Of a stretch of 27,855 bases of DNA, positions 1 through 8,547 are shown in pieces. Position 1 is the first letter of the stretch, and every line of letters begins with the position of its first letter. The notes beneath the pieces are model-generated. The model was not told the origin of the DNA, ran no database searches, and saw only the letters and a program-made list of their open reading frames with translations. Position numbers and translations under genes: made by a program. Source of the stretch: Candidatus Pollutiaquabacter sp. (lineage in GTDB: Bacteria; Bacteroidota; Bacteroidia; AKYH767-A; 2013-40CM-41-45); contig CAINVI010000286.1 in the NCBI GenBank assembly GCA_903854075.1, positions 1 to 27,855 of the forward strand. The letters are read 5' to 3'.

Positions 1-1
1 C

Positions 2-547
2 ACCTTTAGTGGAAAAGCGAACGTACAGGATATTACCAATCCACTGGCACCAATTTCCTTGTTTGGTAATGCCACCTTCCAAATGAAAGGAGTAGACAAC
101 GGTGAACCTGGATCGACCGACAAGATCTCTTTCACAGTATATAAAAATAACGGGTTGTGGTACTGCAGCAACTGGAGCGGATCAGCGCCAGTCGATCAAC
201 TGCTGAGCGGCGGAAACCTGAAAGCAGCCGCTACGCAGAACATCAGTTCACGAATGATAGAGAACGAAGAAGTATCGCGTGGTGTAGTGACGTTGTCTCA
301 AAACTACCCTAATCCGGCCAAATACTCCACCTCCTTTATCATCGAATCGAAAGAGGACAAATTACTCACGGTACACCTGTTCGACGCCTTAGGTAAATTG
401 GTTCAATCGTTACCGGAAGAACTTTACAGCCGTGATACTCCATTCGAAATCACGATGAACCTTTCGGGACTTTCCAACGGAATGTATTATATAGTGGTCA
501 CCGGCGACGGTGTCAATGTAAGCCGTAAAATGTGGATTATGGATTGA
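2..547 (+). CDS. C-terminal part of a T9SS-exported protein (5' end outside window)
   Basis: The frame is open from base 2, so this is the 3' end of a longer gene and no start is visible. The first ~60 residues (SGKANV, GNATFQ, DNGEPGS, ITVYK-like FTVYKNN, NWSG) match the module just before the sorting domain of the 1752-residue protein downstream. The last ~85 residues form a type A T9SS sorting domain: a YPNP motif near the start (SQNYPNPAKYS), a beta-rich body (VHLFDALGKLVQSL), the LSNGMYYIVV strand and a basic end (SRKMWIMD). Proteins with this domain are exported across the outer membrane and cleaved or anchored at the surface. The N-terminal function is unknown. A strong terminator follows 24 bases after the stop, so the gene ends its transcription unit. 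It is probably a tandem paralog of the next gene. Confidence 0.9.
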   Translation, partial: TFSGKANVQDITNPLAPISLFGNATFQMKGVDNGEPGSTDKISFTVYKNNGLWYCSNWSGSAPVDQLLSGGNLKAAATQNISSRMIENEEVSRGVVTLSQNYPNPAKYSTSFIIESKEDKLLTVHLFDALGKLVQSLPEELYSRDTPFEITMNLSGLSNGMYYIVVTGDGVNVSRKMWIMD

Positions 548-571
548 TCCATCAGGTCAGCCATTTTACCG

Positions 572-606
572 GAACGGGGCGCACATTGTGTAGCCCCGTT
601 CTTTTT
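572..606 (+). terminator. Rho-independent terminator after the first T9SS gene
   Basis: Arms GAACGGGGC (572-580) and GCCCCGTTC (593-601) form a perfect 9-bp stem around a 12-base loop. Five T residues follow. It lies 24 bases after the stop at 547. A smaller CCCG-TTT-CGGG hairpin follows at 607-617. Confidence 0.85.
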
Positions 607-661
607 CCCGTTTCGGGAATAGGCTACTTCGTTGTATTGCTTTTCTTATTATTTGATTTCA

Positions 662-697
662 CGTTTGTCATCTGATGACAAACGGCCTTGGTGGCCG
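662..697. repeat. Perfect 23-base palindrome plus adjoining inverted repeat
   Basis: At 662-684 the arms CGTTTGTCATC and GATGACAAACG are exact reverse complements around a single T at 673. A second inverted repeat, CGGCC-TTGGT-GGCCG, overlaps it at 683-697. Neither has a T-tract, so they are unlikely to be terminators. The pair lies in the 345-base gap between the two T9SS genes, about 210 bases before the second start. A regulator-binding site or an RNA structure is possible. Apart from this, the terminator and a weak promoter candidate, nothing else was recognised in 548-892. Confidence 0.6.
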
Positions 698-781
698 GGT
701 ATAATACTCGATTTCAACAATGCAGTTGTAAAACCTCATAGGGAGTGTCTCTATATGGGAAAGCCAGTTGGGTAATTTCGC

Positions 782-812
782 TTTCGATTAAAATATGGCG
801 ATTCTACTTTTT
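782..812 (+). promoter_or_regulatory. Weak candidate promoter for the repeat-protein gene
   Basis: TTTC at 782-785 and TACTTTTT at 805-812 are separated by 19 bases. Each differs by one base from the Bacteroidota elements TTTG (-33) and TAnnTTTG (-7). Transcription would start near 819 and leave a leader of about 74 bases. No better match was found in the gap. The call is speculative. Confidence 0.25.
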
Positions 813-892
813 ACGCCCAATATCTCGACGGACTCCATGTCCGTGCCCGCGCTGTACTTCAACCACCACCAATAATCATTTATTCTTCCAAC

Positions 893-3800
893 ATGAGACA
901 TTTTAACTGCATCAATTATTTAAAAATTTCAACAATACTGCTGCTGCTACTGCTGGGTTCTGCTTCGTCCGCACAAAATCTCGTAGCATTGTGTAAGCCC
1001 ATCACCGTTTATCTCGATGAAAACGGCACGGCATTTGTCACTCCGCAAGATGCTGATGACGGCTCTGTGACAGCGAGTGGTGGTCAGCCGGTACTACGAC
1101 TAAGTGTTAGCAATATAGACTGCAGTATCCTGGGAACGAATACGTATATACTCGAGGCTTATGACTTTAGTGTAACGCCCACCGCTACTGAATCTTGTAG
1201 TAACACAATAACGGTAATCGACACGATTGCTCCGGTAGCAGTTGCCCGTGAAATTAACGTGTCACTGGATGCGACTGGCACCGCCATTCTTGATCCGGAA
1301 GACCTGGATAGTTTGTCTACCGATAACTGTGGCATATCCCAATTCGGCGCCAGCACAACGCTCTTAGACTGTTCGATGTTGGGTCCGCAGACTATACTAT
1401 TTACCGTGGAAGATGCTGCCGGAAATACCAACACTATTCCAACCATTGTCAATGTCATCATATCTGCACCACCTACAATCCAAGGCACGTACTTACAATT
1501 ACCGATTGATCCTGCTACCGGTTCCGCAGAGGTATCTACGCTATCCGACTTAGATGGTGGATCATCCGATGCCTGTGGCGATTTAGTGAATATCATTGCA
1601 GCGGATCGGACAACATTTACTTGCTCAGATATTGGACTACAGTCTGTAAATATCACCGGTGAAGATGCTTACGGAAACATTGGTTACGGTACAGCAACTA
1701 TTGAAGTACAAGATCTCGAACCACCGATCATGAATTGTACCAACTACACCTTACTGCTGGACCCTTCCGGAAACGGTACATTGTCCCCCAGCAATGTGGA
1801 CGCCGGCACATCGGACATCTGCGGAATCAGTTCCCTTACTGTATCTCAGGAAACGTTTACTTCGGCAGACCTCGGGGTTAATACAGTAGCCCTGATAGCT
1901 ATGGATTATGCCGGAAATATGAATGTATGCAGCACGGCCGTAACGGTCCTAACCGACAACAATCCACCGGTTGTCGCTTGTCAACCTTTACTGGTTTCCC
2001 TGGACCAAAACGGTTTTGCCACCGTTGTGCCATCTGATGCCGATGCAGGATCGTATGATGCTGAAAGTTCGATTCTAGGTTTTCAACTCTCCCGTTCTAC
2101 TTTCGATTGTAATGATGTCGGTGTACAATCCGTAAATCTTATCGTCACTGATGTTTACGGGAACCAGGGATTTTGTCCGGTAGATATTTACGTACTGGAT
2201 CAGGTTATTCCGGTCGCTGCTTGTCAAAATATTGATTTGCCACTCGATAATAACGGCTATGCATTGCTGGATCCGCAATTACTGGATAACGGAAGCTCCG
2301 ATAATTGCGCGCTGCTGTATACAGCGGATGTCACCAACTTCGATTGCTCTCAACTTGGCGCTCCTCAAATTATCACCTTTACGGTCAGAGACGGAAGCGG
2401 GAATGCAGACGTGTGCTTCCCTACCGTCACCGTAATCGACAATCTTGCACCGTACGGTACTACAAATACTGTTTATGCTTATTTAGATGCCAATGGTCAA
2501 GCTGCCATCAACGACGCAGACTTGGCCAATTATGCCGATAACTGTTCGGCCGTGTTAACTGTTGTTGCCGCACGCAATGTATTTACATGCAGTGACCTGG
2601 GAAATCAATCTGTAGCGTTTACCGTGACCGATGCTTCCGGAAACAGCGCCGCTGATTTCGGTGCAGTGGAGGTACTTGACACCATTTCACCGACCGCCTC
2701 ATGTTCCAATTATACCTTGCAGCTCGATGCACAAGGAAACGGCACACTCGACCCGTCCTTCATAGACAATGGTTCGTTTGATGCGTGTCCGGGAACTTTA
2801 AATTTTATGCTCAGTCAAAATACTTTCACCACCGCAGATATCGGAACCGTACCGGTGATGCTTACCGTGATGGATGCTGTTGGGAACAGTGCTAGCTGCA
2901 TTTCAGCAGTGACTGTGGTAGGGATTCCCGCCGATGTCACATCACCCACAGTGAGTTGCCAGCCTGTTATTCTTGCAGTTGATGCAGCAGGAATCGCCGT
3001 ACTCACTCCAACCGATATGGATGCCGGCTCCTTCGACGCCGAATCGGGAATCGCCTCCTTTGAAGTTGATATTGATACGTTCACTTGCGCAGATGTTGGA
3101 CAACTTATTCCGGTGACGTTGACAGTTACAGACAATGCCGGCAACTCTTCTTCGTGCTCCGAATTCGTATACATTCTCGATCAGGAAGCCCCGGCTGTTG
3201 CTTGCAGAAATACAACTGTTACGCTCGATGCCAATGGACAGGCCACCATTACTGCTGCCGATATTGATAATGGAACTACCGACAATTGCTCTGCCGTCAA
3301 CCTCTCGCTGAACATCACACAATTTACCAATGCTGATCTTGGTTTCAACACCGTAGAACTTACGGCGACTGATGCGCAGGGAAATAGTGATGTATGTTAT
3401 GCCCAAGTTGAAGTATTAGTTGCAACGGCAGACATTACACCACCTACAGTAAATTGTACGTTTGTACAGTTGAGTCCCGACAATAACGGAATAGCTGTAC
3501 TTATCCCCAACGATATGGATGCCGGCTCCTTTGATGCAGAATCGGGAATCGCTTCGTTCGAAGTTGACATTGACACCTTCACTTGCGCTGACGTTGGGCA
3601 ACTTATTCCGGTGACATTAACTGTTACGGACAATGCCGGCAACTCTTCCTCGTGTACCGATTTTGTTTACATTGTTGATCAAGATGCTCCAAGTGCGTTG
3701 TGTCAGAATATCACGGTTAATCTTGGCTCTAATGGTCAGGCTACTATAACGGCTGCCGATGTGGACGGCGGAAGTACAGACAATTGCACTACCAATCCGA

Positions 3801-6151
3801 CACGCACGATCAACGTGAATCAATTTGATTGTACCATGCTCGGACAACAATCGGTGACCTTAACTGTCATAGATGATTCTGGAAACCGCGACTCCTGTGT
3901 TGCAACGGTTACGGTGGTAGACAATACTCCGCCAGCCCTATCGTGCAACAATTTCACCGTAGCACTTGATAATTCCGGGCAAGCTGCTATAACGACCACC
4001 AATATTGTAGGCAATGCCTCCGACAATTGCGGAAATGTCACTCTTTCACTTAGCAGCACACAGTTCACCGTTGCAAATCTGGGTCTCAACAATGTCATTG
4101 TTACAGCTACGGATGCAAGCGGGAATAGGTCTACATGTACAGCCATCGTTACTGTAGTACAAGGGTCCAATCCTATTGCAAACTGTCGCGCTATTACTGT
4201 TTATCTGGACGCTTCCGGAAACGGGACTATCACAGCTGCTGACGTAGATAACGGATCATCAAATAGCGGTGGCGCCTTAAATCTAAGTATTAATCAATCT
4301 AATTTTGATTGCAGCCAGTTAGGAAGTAATACCATTATTCTGACTGCTGATGACGGTAACGGTCTTTCTTCCACTTGCCCGGCTTCGGTGTTCGTGATTG
4401 ATTCTATTCGGCCAATCATCACCTGTCCATCAGACATCACGGTTGCTGCTGATCCTCTTACCGGTACGGCTGTGGTGAATTACACTCTTAGCGTCATTGA
4501 AAACTGCACAGCTGCAGCTCCATTTTTGATTACCGGGTTACCGAGCGGAGCAGCATTTCCGCTAGCGACAACAGTTGTATTATACGAGGTAACGGATGGA
4601 TCCGGCAACAGCAATACATGTGCTTTCCATGTTAATGTACTTTTAGGATCACTCAACCCCACTTTTGCCATATCAACCGATACGGTTCAATACAGCGATG
4701 CAGTAACATTTACTGCTACGATTCCCAATGGAGCAGGAACAGTTCCCGCTGCACAATCCGTAACATTCAAGGTTGGGACACAAAGTATTGGAACGGCAAC
4801 GTTATCGGTGAGCGGAAACGACCTGATTGCTGTATTAAACGCTGCACAAATGGTCGAACCAACACCTTATGGAACAGCACCGACCGGACAAATGGCTCCG
4901 GGAGTAAAGCAGGTTTCAGCGATTTTTAACAACATCAACCCTGCCATTCCGATGACTCCTGTTCTTTTTGACACCTTGGTGATTACCCCGGAAAATGCGC
5001 AAGTAAATTACACCGGCATGCGCTTCGTGAACACCACGTCAGCCGGTTCCGGCAATGCCGTGGTGTCATTGACTGCTACAGTAAATGATCCGGCACTATT
5101 CATAGGCGCTACCGACGTATTATACGGCGATGTTCGGAACGCGACCGTTACTTTCCTGAATCGTGACGACGGTACTGTTATTGCTACTGGTGTTCCCGTA
5201 TCGTTGGTAGATCCAGCAGATCCACGCTCTGGTACCGCACTATTCGATTGGAACACTTCGATTGGAACACAAAACTCGCTAAGTATAACGGTAGGTATGA
5301 TTGTGAAAGGCTACTACTCTACGGACAGTGCAGCCAACAATGTTGTAATTACCATCTCACGCCCTGTGGGAGATTTTGTTACCGGTGGTGGCAGTCTGAA
5401 TATTCAGACTTCTTCTGGAAGTAACGCCGGTGATGTGGGATCATCAACCAACTTCGGATTCAACGTCAAGTACAACCGATCCGGTCGACGACTAAAAGGC
5501 GCTGCCAATTTTGTTTTCCGTAGATCTGCCAATGGAGCTACACGTACCTACCAGATCAAAGGTTCTATGATTAACACCTTGTTCGTTGATTCCGCCAGCG
5601 GTAAATTCAGTTTCACCGGAAAAGGAAGCGTGAGTGACGTAACCAGCAACCGCGGCAATGGAAACCTCTTCCAAAATGCCACGTTCCGTGTCAGCGGTAC
5701 CGACAATGGAGAACCAGGAACATTAGACTCCTTATGCATTACAGTTTACAAAGACAATGCAGTTTGGTTTTTCAGCAGTTGGAGTGGAATATCGGCCTAT
5801 GAAGAAAAAATAGCACATGGAAATCTGATCTCACGCATCAGCTCCACCAATGTGCGCTTCCAAGATGCTGAGTTGGACACCAAAGGCATCGTAACACTTC
5901 AGCAGAACTATCCGAATCCGGCGAGTTCCACGACGTACTTTACATTGCAGAGCGTTCAAGACATCCGGCTTTCCGTCTATATCCATACTATGGAAGGACG
6001 TTTAGTTGAGAAAATTGCGGAACAAGATTATCTGAAGGACACTCCGTATACCCTGGAGGTGGATGTCACCAACTTGCCTACCGGTGTTTATTTCTATCAA
6101 GTCGTTGGTGAAGGTGTAATTGAAAGTCGGAAAATGTGGGTAATTCACTAA
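893..6151 (+). CDS. Large T9SS-exported protein with 15 HYR-like repeats
   Basis: A signal peptide covers about residues 1-27 (hydrophobic run STILLLLLLGSASS, then AQN). Fifteen repeats of ~80 residues follow, from about residue 30 to 1255. The repeat pattern is C-x-[NP]-h-T-h-x-L-D-x-[NS]-G at the start, then DNC, F[DT]C, L-T-V-T-D-x-x-G-N, and an end like VTVIDNxxP. These resemble HYR/Ig-like domains of bacterial surface proteins. Residues ~1255-1490 hold two divergent Ig-like segments. Residues ~1490-1655 (FVTGGGSLNI, FGFNVKY, DNGEPGT, SSWSG) are homologous to the end of the gene at 2-547. The last ~85 residues are a type A T9SS sorting domain (QQNYPNPASS through SRKMWVIH). The protein is probably an extracellular adhesin or structural surface protein; its ligand is unknown. 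The start is the first ATG before the signal peptide. Cysteine placement and a repeat-pair duplication are unusual (see findings). Confidence 0.9.
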   Translation: MRHFNCINYLKISTILLLLLLGSASSAQNLVALCKPITVYLDENGTAFVTPQDADDGSVTASGGQPVLRLSVSNIDCSILGTNTYILEAYDFSVTPTATESCSNTITVIDTIAPVAVAREINVSLDATGTAILDPEDLDSLSTDNCGISQFGASTTLLDCSMLGPQTILFTVEDAAGNTNTIPTIVNVIISAPPTIQGTYLQLPIDPATGSAEVSTLSDLDGGSSDACGDLVNIIAADRTTFTCSDIGLQSVNITGEDAYGNIGYGTATIEVQDLEPPIMNCTNYTLLLDPSGNGTLSPSNVDAGTSDICGISSLTVSQETFTSADLGVNTVALIAMDYAGNMNVCSTAVTVLTDNNPPVVACQPLLVSLDQNGFATVVPSDADAGSYDAESSILGFQLSRSTFDCNDVGVQSVNLIVTDVYGNQGFCPVDIYVLDQVIPVAACQNIDLPLDNNGYALLDPQLLDNGSSDNCALLYTADVTNFDCSQLGAPQIITFTVRDGSGNADVCFPTVTVIDNLAPYGTTNTVYAYLDANGQAAINDADLANYADNCSAVLTVVAARNVFTCSDLGNQSVAFTVTDASGNSAADFGAVEVLDTISPTASCSNYTLQLDAQGNGTLDPSFIDNGSFDACPGTLNFMLSQNTFTTADIGTVPVMLTVMDAVGNSASCISAVTVVGIPADVTSPTVSCQPVILAVDAAGIAVLTPTDMDAGSFDAESGIASFEVDIDTFTCADVGQLIPVTLTVTDNAGNSSSCSEFVYILDQEAPAVACRNTTVTLDANGQATITAADIDNGTTDNCSAVNLSLNITQFTNADLGFNTVELTATDAQGNSDVCYAQVEVLVATADITPPTVNCTFVQLSPDNNGIAVLIPNDMDAGSFDAESGIASFEVDIDTFTCADVGQLIPVTLTVTDNAGNSSSCTDFVYIVDQDAPSALCQNITVNLGSNGQATITAADVDGGSTDNCTTNPTRTINVNQFDCTMLGQQSVTLTVIDDSGNRDSCVATVTVVDNTPPALSCNNFTVALDNSGQAAITTTNIVGNASDNCGNVTLSLSSTQFTVANLGLNNVIVTATDASGNRSTCTAIVTVVQGSNPIANCRAITVYLDASGNGTITAADVDNGSSNSGGALNLSINQSNFDCSQLGSNTIILTADDGNGLSSTCPASVFVIDSIRPIITCPSDITVAADPLTGTAVVNYTLSVIENCTAAAPFLITGLPSGAAFPLATTVVLYEVTDGSGNSNTCAFHVNVLLGSLNPTFAISTDTVQYSDAVTFTATIPNGAGTVPAAQSVTFKVGTQSIGTATLSVSGNDLIAVLNAAQMVEPTPYGTAPTGQMAPGVKQVSAIFNNINPAIPMTPVLFDTLVITPENAQVNYTGMRFVNTTSAGSGNAVVSLTATVNDPALFIGATDVLYGDVRNATVTFLNRDDGTVIATGVPVSLVDPADPRSGTALFDWNTSIGTQNSLSITVGMIVKGYYSTDSAANNVVITISRPVGDFVTGGGSLNIQTSSGSNAGDVGSSTNFGFNVKYNRSGRRLKGAANFVFRRSANGATRTYQIKGSMINTLFVDSASGKFSFTGKGSVSDVTSNRGNGNLFQNATFRVSGTDNGEPGTLDSLCITVYKDNAVWFFSSWSGISAYEEKIAHGNLISRISSTNVRFQDAELDTKGIVTLQQNYPNPASSTTYFTLQSVQDIRLSVYIHTMEGRLVEKIAEQDYLKDTPYTLEVDVTNLPTGVYFYQVVGEGVIESRKMWVIH
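980..4650 (+). repeat. Array of 15 HYR-like protein repeats
   Basis: First-cysteine positions for some repeats are: 34 (R1), 282 (R4), 363 (R5), 604 (R8), 689 (R9), 771 (R10), 855 (R11), 1018 (R13), 1098 (R14) and 1178 (R15). Four cysteine sites recur: C1 at the start, C2 in DNC, C3 in F[DT]C, and C4 before the last strand. R6 and R12 have all four. R2, R3 and R7 have only C2 and C3. R4, R8, R10, R13 and R15 lack C3. R1, R5, R9, R11 and R14 lack C2. R5, R9 and R11 carry DAES where others have DNC. R15 is the closest to a canonical HYR domain. Confidence 0.9.
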
Positions 6152-6170
6152 ACCGGTTTAAATTCATGCG

Positions 6171-6199
6171 AAGGGCGGCAGCGATGTCGCCCTTTTTTT
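6171..6199 (+). terminator. Rho-independent terminator after the repeat protein
   Basis: Arms AAGGGCG (6171-6177) and CGCCCTT (6188-6194) flank a 10-base loop and run into a T-tract to 6199. It lies 20 bases after the stop codon. The stop itself is inside a 12-base perfect palindrome, TAAACCGGTTTA (6149-6160). Confidence 0.85.
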
Positions 6200-6235
6200 G
6201 TTGTAAAGTCGGTGGTAACCGCGTAATTTACCGAC

Positions 6236-7063
6236 ATGAAAACGCTACGCGAAAAATTTCTGGAAGATGGTTTTCTGGTGTTCGAAAACTTCAATACGCC
6301 GGACGAGTGTGAAGCAGTGATGCGACGTGGAAAAGAACTGGCGGAAGAATTCGATTACAAAGGTAATGCTTCCATTTTCCAAACCAGTGAGCAAACTAAA
6401 ACTACGGACGACTACTTTCTGGCTTCCGGAGAAAATATTTCTTTTTTCTTTGAGAAAGATGCTTTCCAAGCTGACGGTGAACTGAAAACCGATATTTTTC
6501 ATTCGTTGAATAAAATCGGTCATGCCTTACACGACCTCGATCCGGTATATAATCATTTCACTCGCAGCCCGCAGATGAAGCAACTGGCTGGCGAGCTGGG
6601 CTTGCAGGATTATCTGATTATTCAAAGTATGCATATTCTGAAACATGCACGCATCGGAGGAGTTGTTGACATACATCAGGACGCTACATTTTTATATACA
6701 GAGCCAGAATCATGTATCGGTTTCTGGTATGCACTTGAAGATGCAACGATTGAAAACGGTTGCTTATGGGCAAAACCAGGTGGACATCGCACTAGTTTGC
6801 GTTCGCGCTTCCAACGTAAATCCGGCGGCGGAACTGAATTCATCACGATGAGTGAAGACCCGTTTATCGCGGAGGATATGATTCCGCTGGAAGTGAAGAA
6901 AGGCACTTGCATCGTAATCGATGGAATGTTGCCACATTACAGTTTACCAAACACAAGCGGTAAATCCCGACAAGCCTATGCTATTCACACCATTGATAAG
7001 CACAAACATTACCCAAAAACGAACTGGCTTCAGCGTGATTTGTCGTCCCTAAGCGGTTTTTGA
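6236..7063 (+). CDS. PhyH-family Fe(II)/2-oxoglutarate dioxygenase
   Basis: The 275-residue protein fits the phytanoyl-CoA dioxygenase family (PhyH/PHYHD1-like), usually 250-300 residues. The Fe(II) triad is visible: His147 and Asp149 in DIHQDA, and His234 in MLPHYS. Arg245 (SGKSRQAYAIH) is placed to bind the 2-oxoglutarate carboxylate. There is no signal peptide, so it should be cytoplasmic. The family hydroxylates or otherwise oxidises diverse small molecules, and the substrate cannot be read from the sequence. It closely resembles the animal PHYHD1 type in layout (GFLVFENF at the N-terminus, FWYALEDATIENGCLW in the core). The fucosidase gene starts 31 bases downstream on the same strand, so the two are probably co-transcribed, though no shared pathway is evident. 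No convincing promoter was found in the 84-base gap upstream. Confidence 0.88.
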   Translation: MKTLREKFLEDGFLVFENFNTPDECEAVMRRGKELAEEFDYKGNASIFQTSEQTKTTDDYFLASGENISFFFEKDAFQADGELKTDIFHSLNKIGHALHDLDPVYNHFTRSPQMKQLAGELGLQDYLIIQSMHILKHARIGGVVDIHQDATFLYTEPESCIGFWYALEDATIENGCLWAKPGGHRTSLRSRFQRKSGGGTEFITMSEDPFIAEDMIPLEVKKGTCIVIDGMLPHYSLPNTSGKSRQAYAIHTIDKHKHYPKTNWLQRDLSSLSGF

Positions 7064-7094
7064 TCATTCTATCTTTATCTACTACTCCTCTGCT

Positions 7095-8537
7095 ATGAGA
7101 ATTACAGCACTGCTTTTTTTAACGCTTTGCATTATCCACCCGATAAAAGCCGAAGAACCCGGAAAGTACATTCCGGATCCCGATACCAGCATTCAACGAA
7201 AACTGGAGAATTGGCAGGATTTGAAATTCGGTCTGCTGATGCACTGGGGCGCATACAGCCAATGGAATATTGTGGAAAGCTGGAGCATTTGTCCTGAAGA
7301 TTTAAGTTGGGCGTCCGGCGGTAGAAAAAAAGGAATGGGCGACGACTATGCTGCTTATCGTACAGCATACGAAAACCTGAAAACCACTTTTAATCCGGTA
7401 AATTTCAATCCGGAAAAGTGGGCCGCTGCAGCGCAACGCGCCGGCATGAAATACGTCGTATTCACCACCAAGCATCACGATGGTTTTTGCATGTGGGATT
7501 CCAAGTATACCGACTATAAGATTACTGATGCTGGCTGCCCGTTTTCGAAGGATCCGCGACAAGATGTTACCAAAGGAATTTTCGAAGCATTTCGTAAGCA
7601 AGGAATGTGGACCGGTGCCTATTTCTCAAAACCTGACTGGCATTCGGATTACTTTTGGTGGAAAAAATTTCCACCTTCCGACCGAAATGCGAATTACTCC
7701 ATTACCAAGTATCCTGAACAATGGAAATTATTTACGCTGTTCACCCACAATCAGATCAATGAGTTATTGACCAACTACGGAAAAGTAGATATCCTTTGGC
7801 TGGACGGCGGTTGGGTGCGTAAAAAAACAGACGAAGAAGTTCACGAAACATTGACGGAGATCTATGAAGGAAGTCGCTGGGCACGCAATCCTCAGAGCCA
7901 AGACATTGATATGCCTGCGCTGGTTAAGCATGCACGGACTCTTCAACCCGAACTGCTTGTAGTGGACCGTGCGGTAACCGGTCCTCATCAGAATTATCTC
8001 ACACCCGAACAACAAATTCCGGATACCATTTTACCGTATCCCTGGGAAACTTGTTTAACGATGGCGGGAAGCTGGAGCTATGTTGAAACCGACAAGTACA
8101 AACCGTCCGATCAGTTGGTAGAGACACTCGTAGACATCGTCAGCAAAGGCGGCAACTTATTACTGAATATCGGACCGAGTCCGCTCGGAGAGTTCGCTCC
8201 GGATGCCTACCAAAGATTAGATGACATTTCACGCTGGATGAAACAAAACAGCGAAGCCATCTATGCTACCCGACCTATGGATCATTTCCGCGAAGGCGAT
8301 AGGATTCGCTTTACACGAAGTAAAGACAATAAAGTTCGCTACGTATTTCTGCTGGATCCGCCGGAAAGTACCGTTCAGCTCCGTTCCCTTACATTGAAAA
8401 AGGGAGCTCGAATTACAGCGTTGGCTAGTAATTCAAACTGTTCCTGGAAACTAGCTGATGAAAGTGTAATGATAACGCTTCCTAAAAATGTTCAGGAAAC
8501 CAGTGAATATGTCTGGGTCCTGAAAATTGAGGACTAA
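7095..8537 (+). CDS. Exported alpha-L-fucosidase, GH29 family
   Basis: The protein has 480 residues with an N-terminal signal peptide (ITALLFLTLCIIHPIKA, cleavage near residue 19) and no lipobox, so it is periplasmic or secreted. GH29 landmarks are in order: LKFGLLMHWGAYS with His50, the substrate-binding KHHDGF pair His127/His128, and ILWLDGGW with the probable nucleophile Asp237. The general acid is poorly conserved in this family and was not assigned. The C-terminal ~90 residues look like the beta-sandwich domain usual in the family. It would release terminal alpha-L-fucose from glycans. It lies 31 bases after the dioxygenase gene. No SusC/SusD pair or other glycosidase is in the window, so this is not a visible polysaccharide utilisation locus. 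It ends only 10 bases from the convergent aminotransferase gene. Confidence 0.92.
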   Translation: MRITALLFLTLCIIHPIKAEEPGKYIPDPDTSIQRKLENWQDLKFGLLMHWGAYSQWNIVESWSICPEDLSWASGGRKKGMGDDYAAYRTAYENLKTTFNPVNFNPEKWAAAAQRAGMKYVVFTTKHHDGFCMWDSKYTDYKITDAGCPFSKDPRQDVTKGIFEAFRKQGMWTGAYFSKPDWHSDYFWWKKFPPSDRNANYSITKYPEQWKLFTLFTHNQINELLTNYGKVDILWLDGGWVRKKTDEEVHETLTEIYEGSRWARNPQSQDIDMPALVKHARTLQPELLVVDRAVTGPHQNYLTPEQQIPDTILPYPWETCLTMAGSWSYVETDKYKPSDQLVETLVDIVSKGGNLLLNIGPSPLGEFAPDAYQRLDDISRWMKQNSEAIYATRPMDHFREGDRIRFTRSKDNKVRYVFLLDPPESTVQLRSLTLKKGARITALASNSNCSWKLADESVMITLPKNVQETSEYVWVLKIED

Positions 8538-8547
8538 CAGACGATTA

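Noticed and set aside
675..706. Sigma-70-like promoter ATGACA ... TATAAT in the first intergenic gap
   Set aside because: The spacer is 19 bases, and Bacteroidota housekeeping promoters do not use these elements. The match is probably chance within the inverted repeats.
980..4650. CRISPR-like or mobile repeat array
   Set aside because: The periodicity is at the protein level (~80 residues). The DNA copies are diverged and in one continuous coding frame.
1159..5739. Many open frames antisense to, or out of frame with, the repeat protein
   Set aside because: They follow the repeat periodicity of the real gene, lack starts with support, and show low-complexity composition typical of shadow frames.
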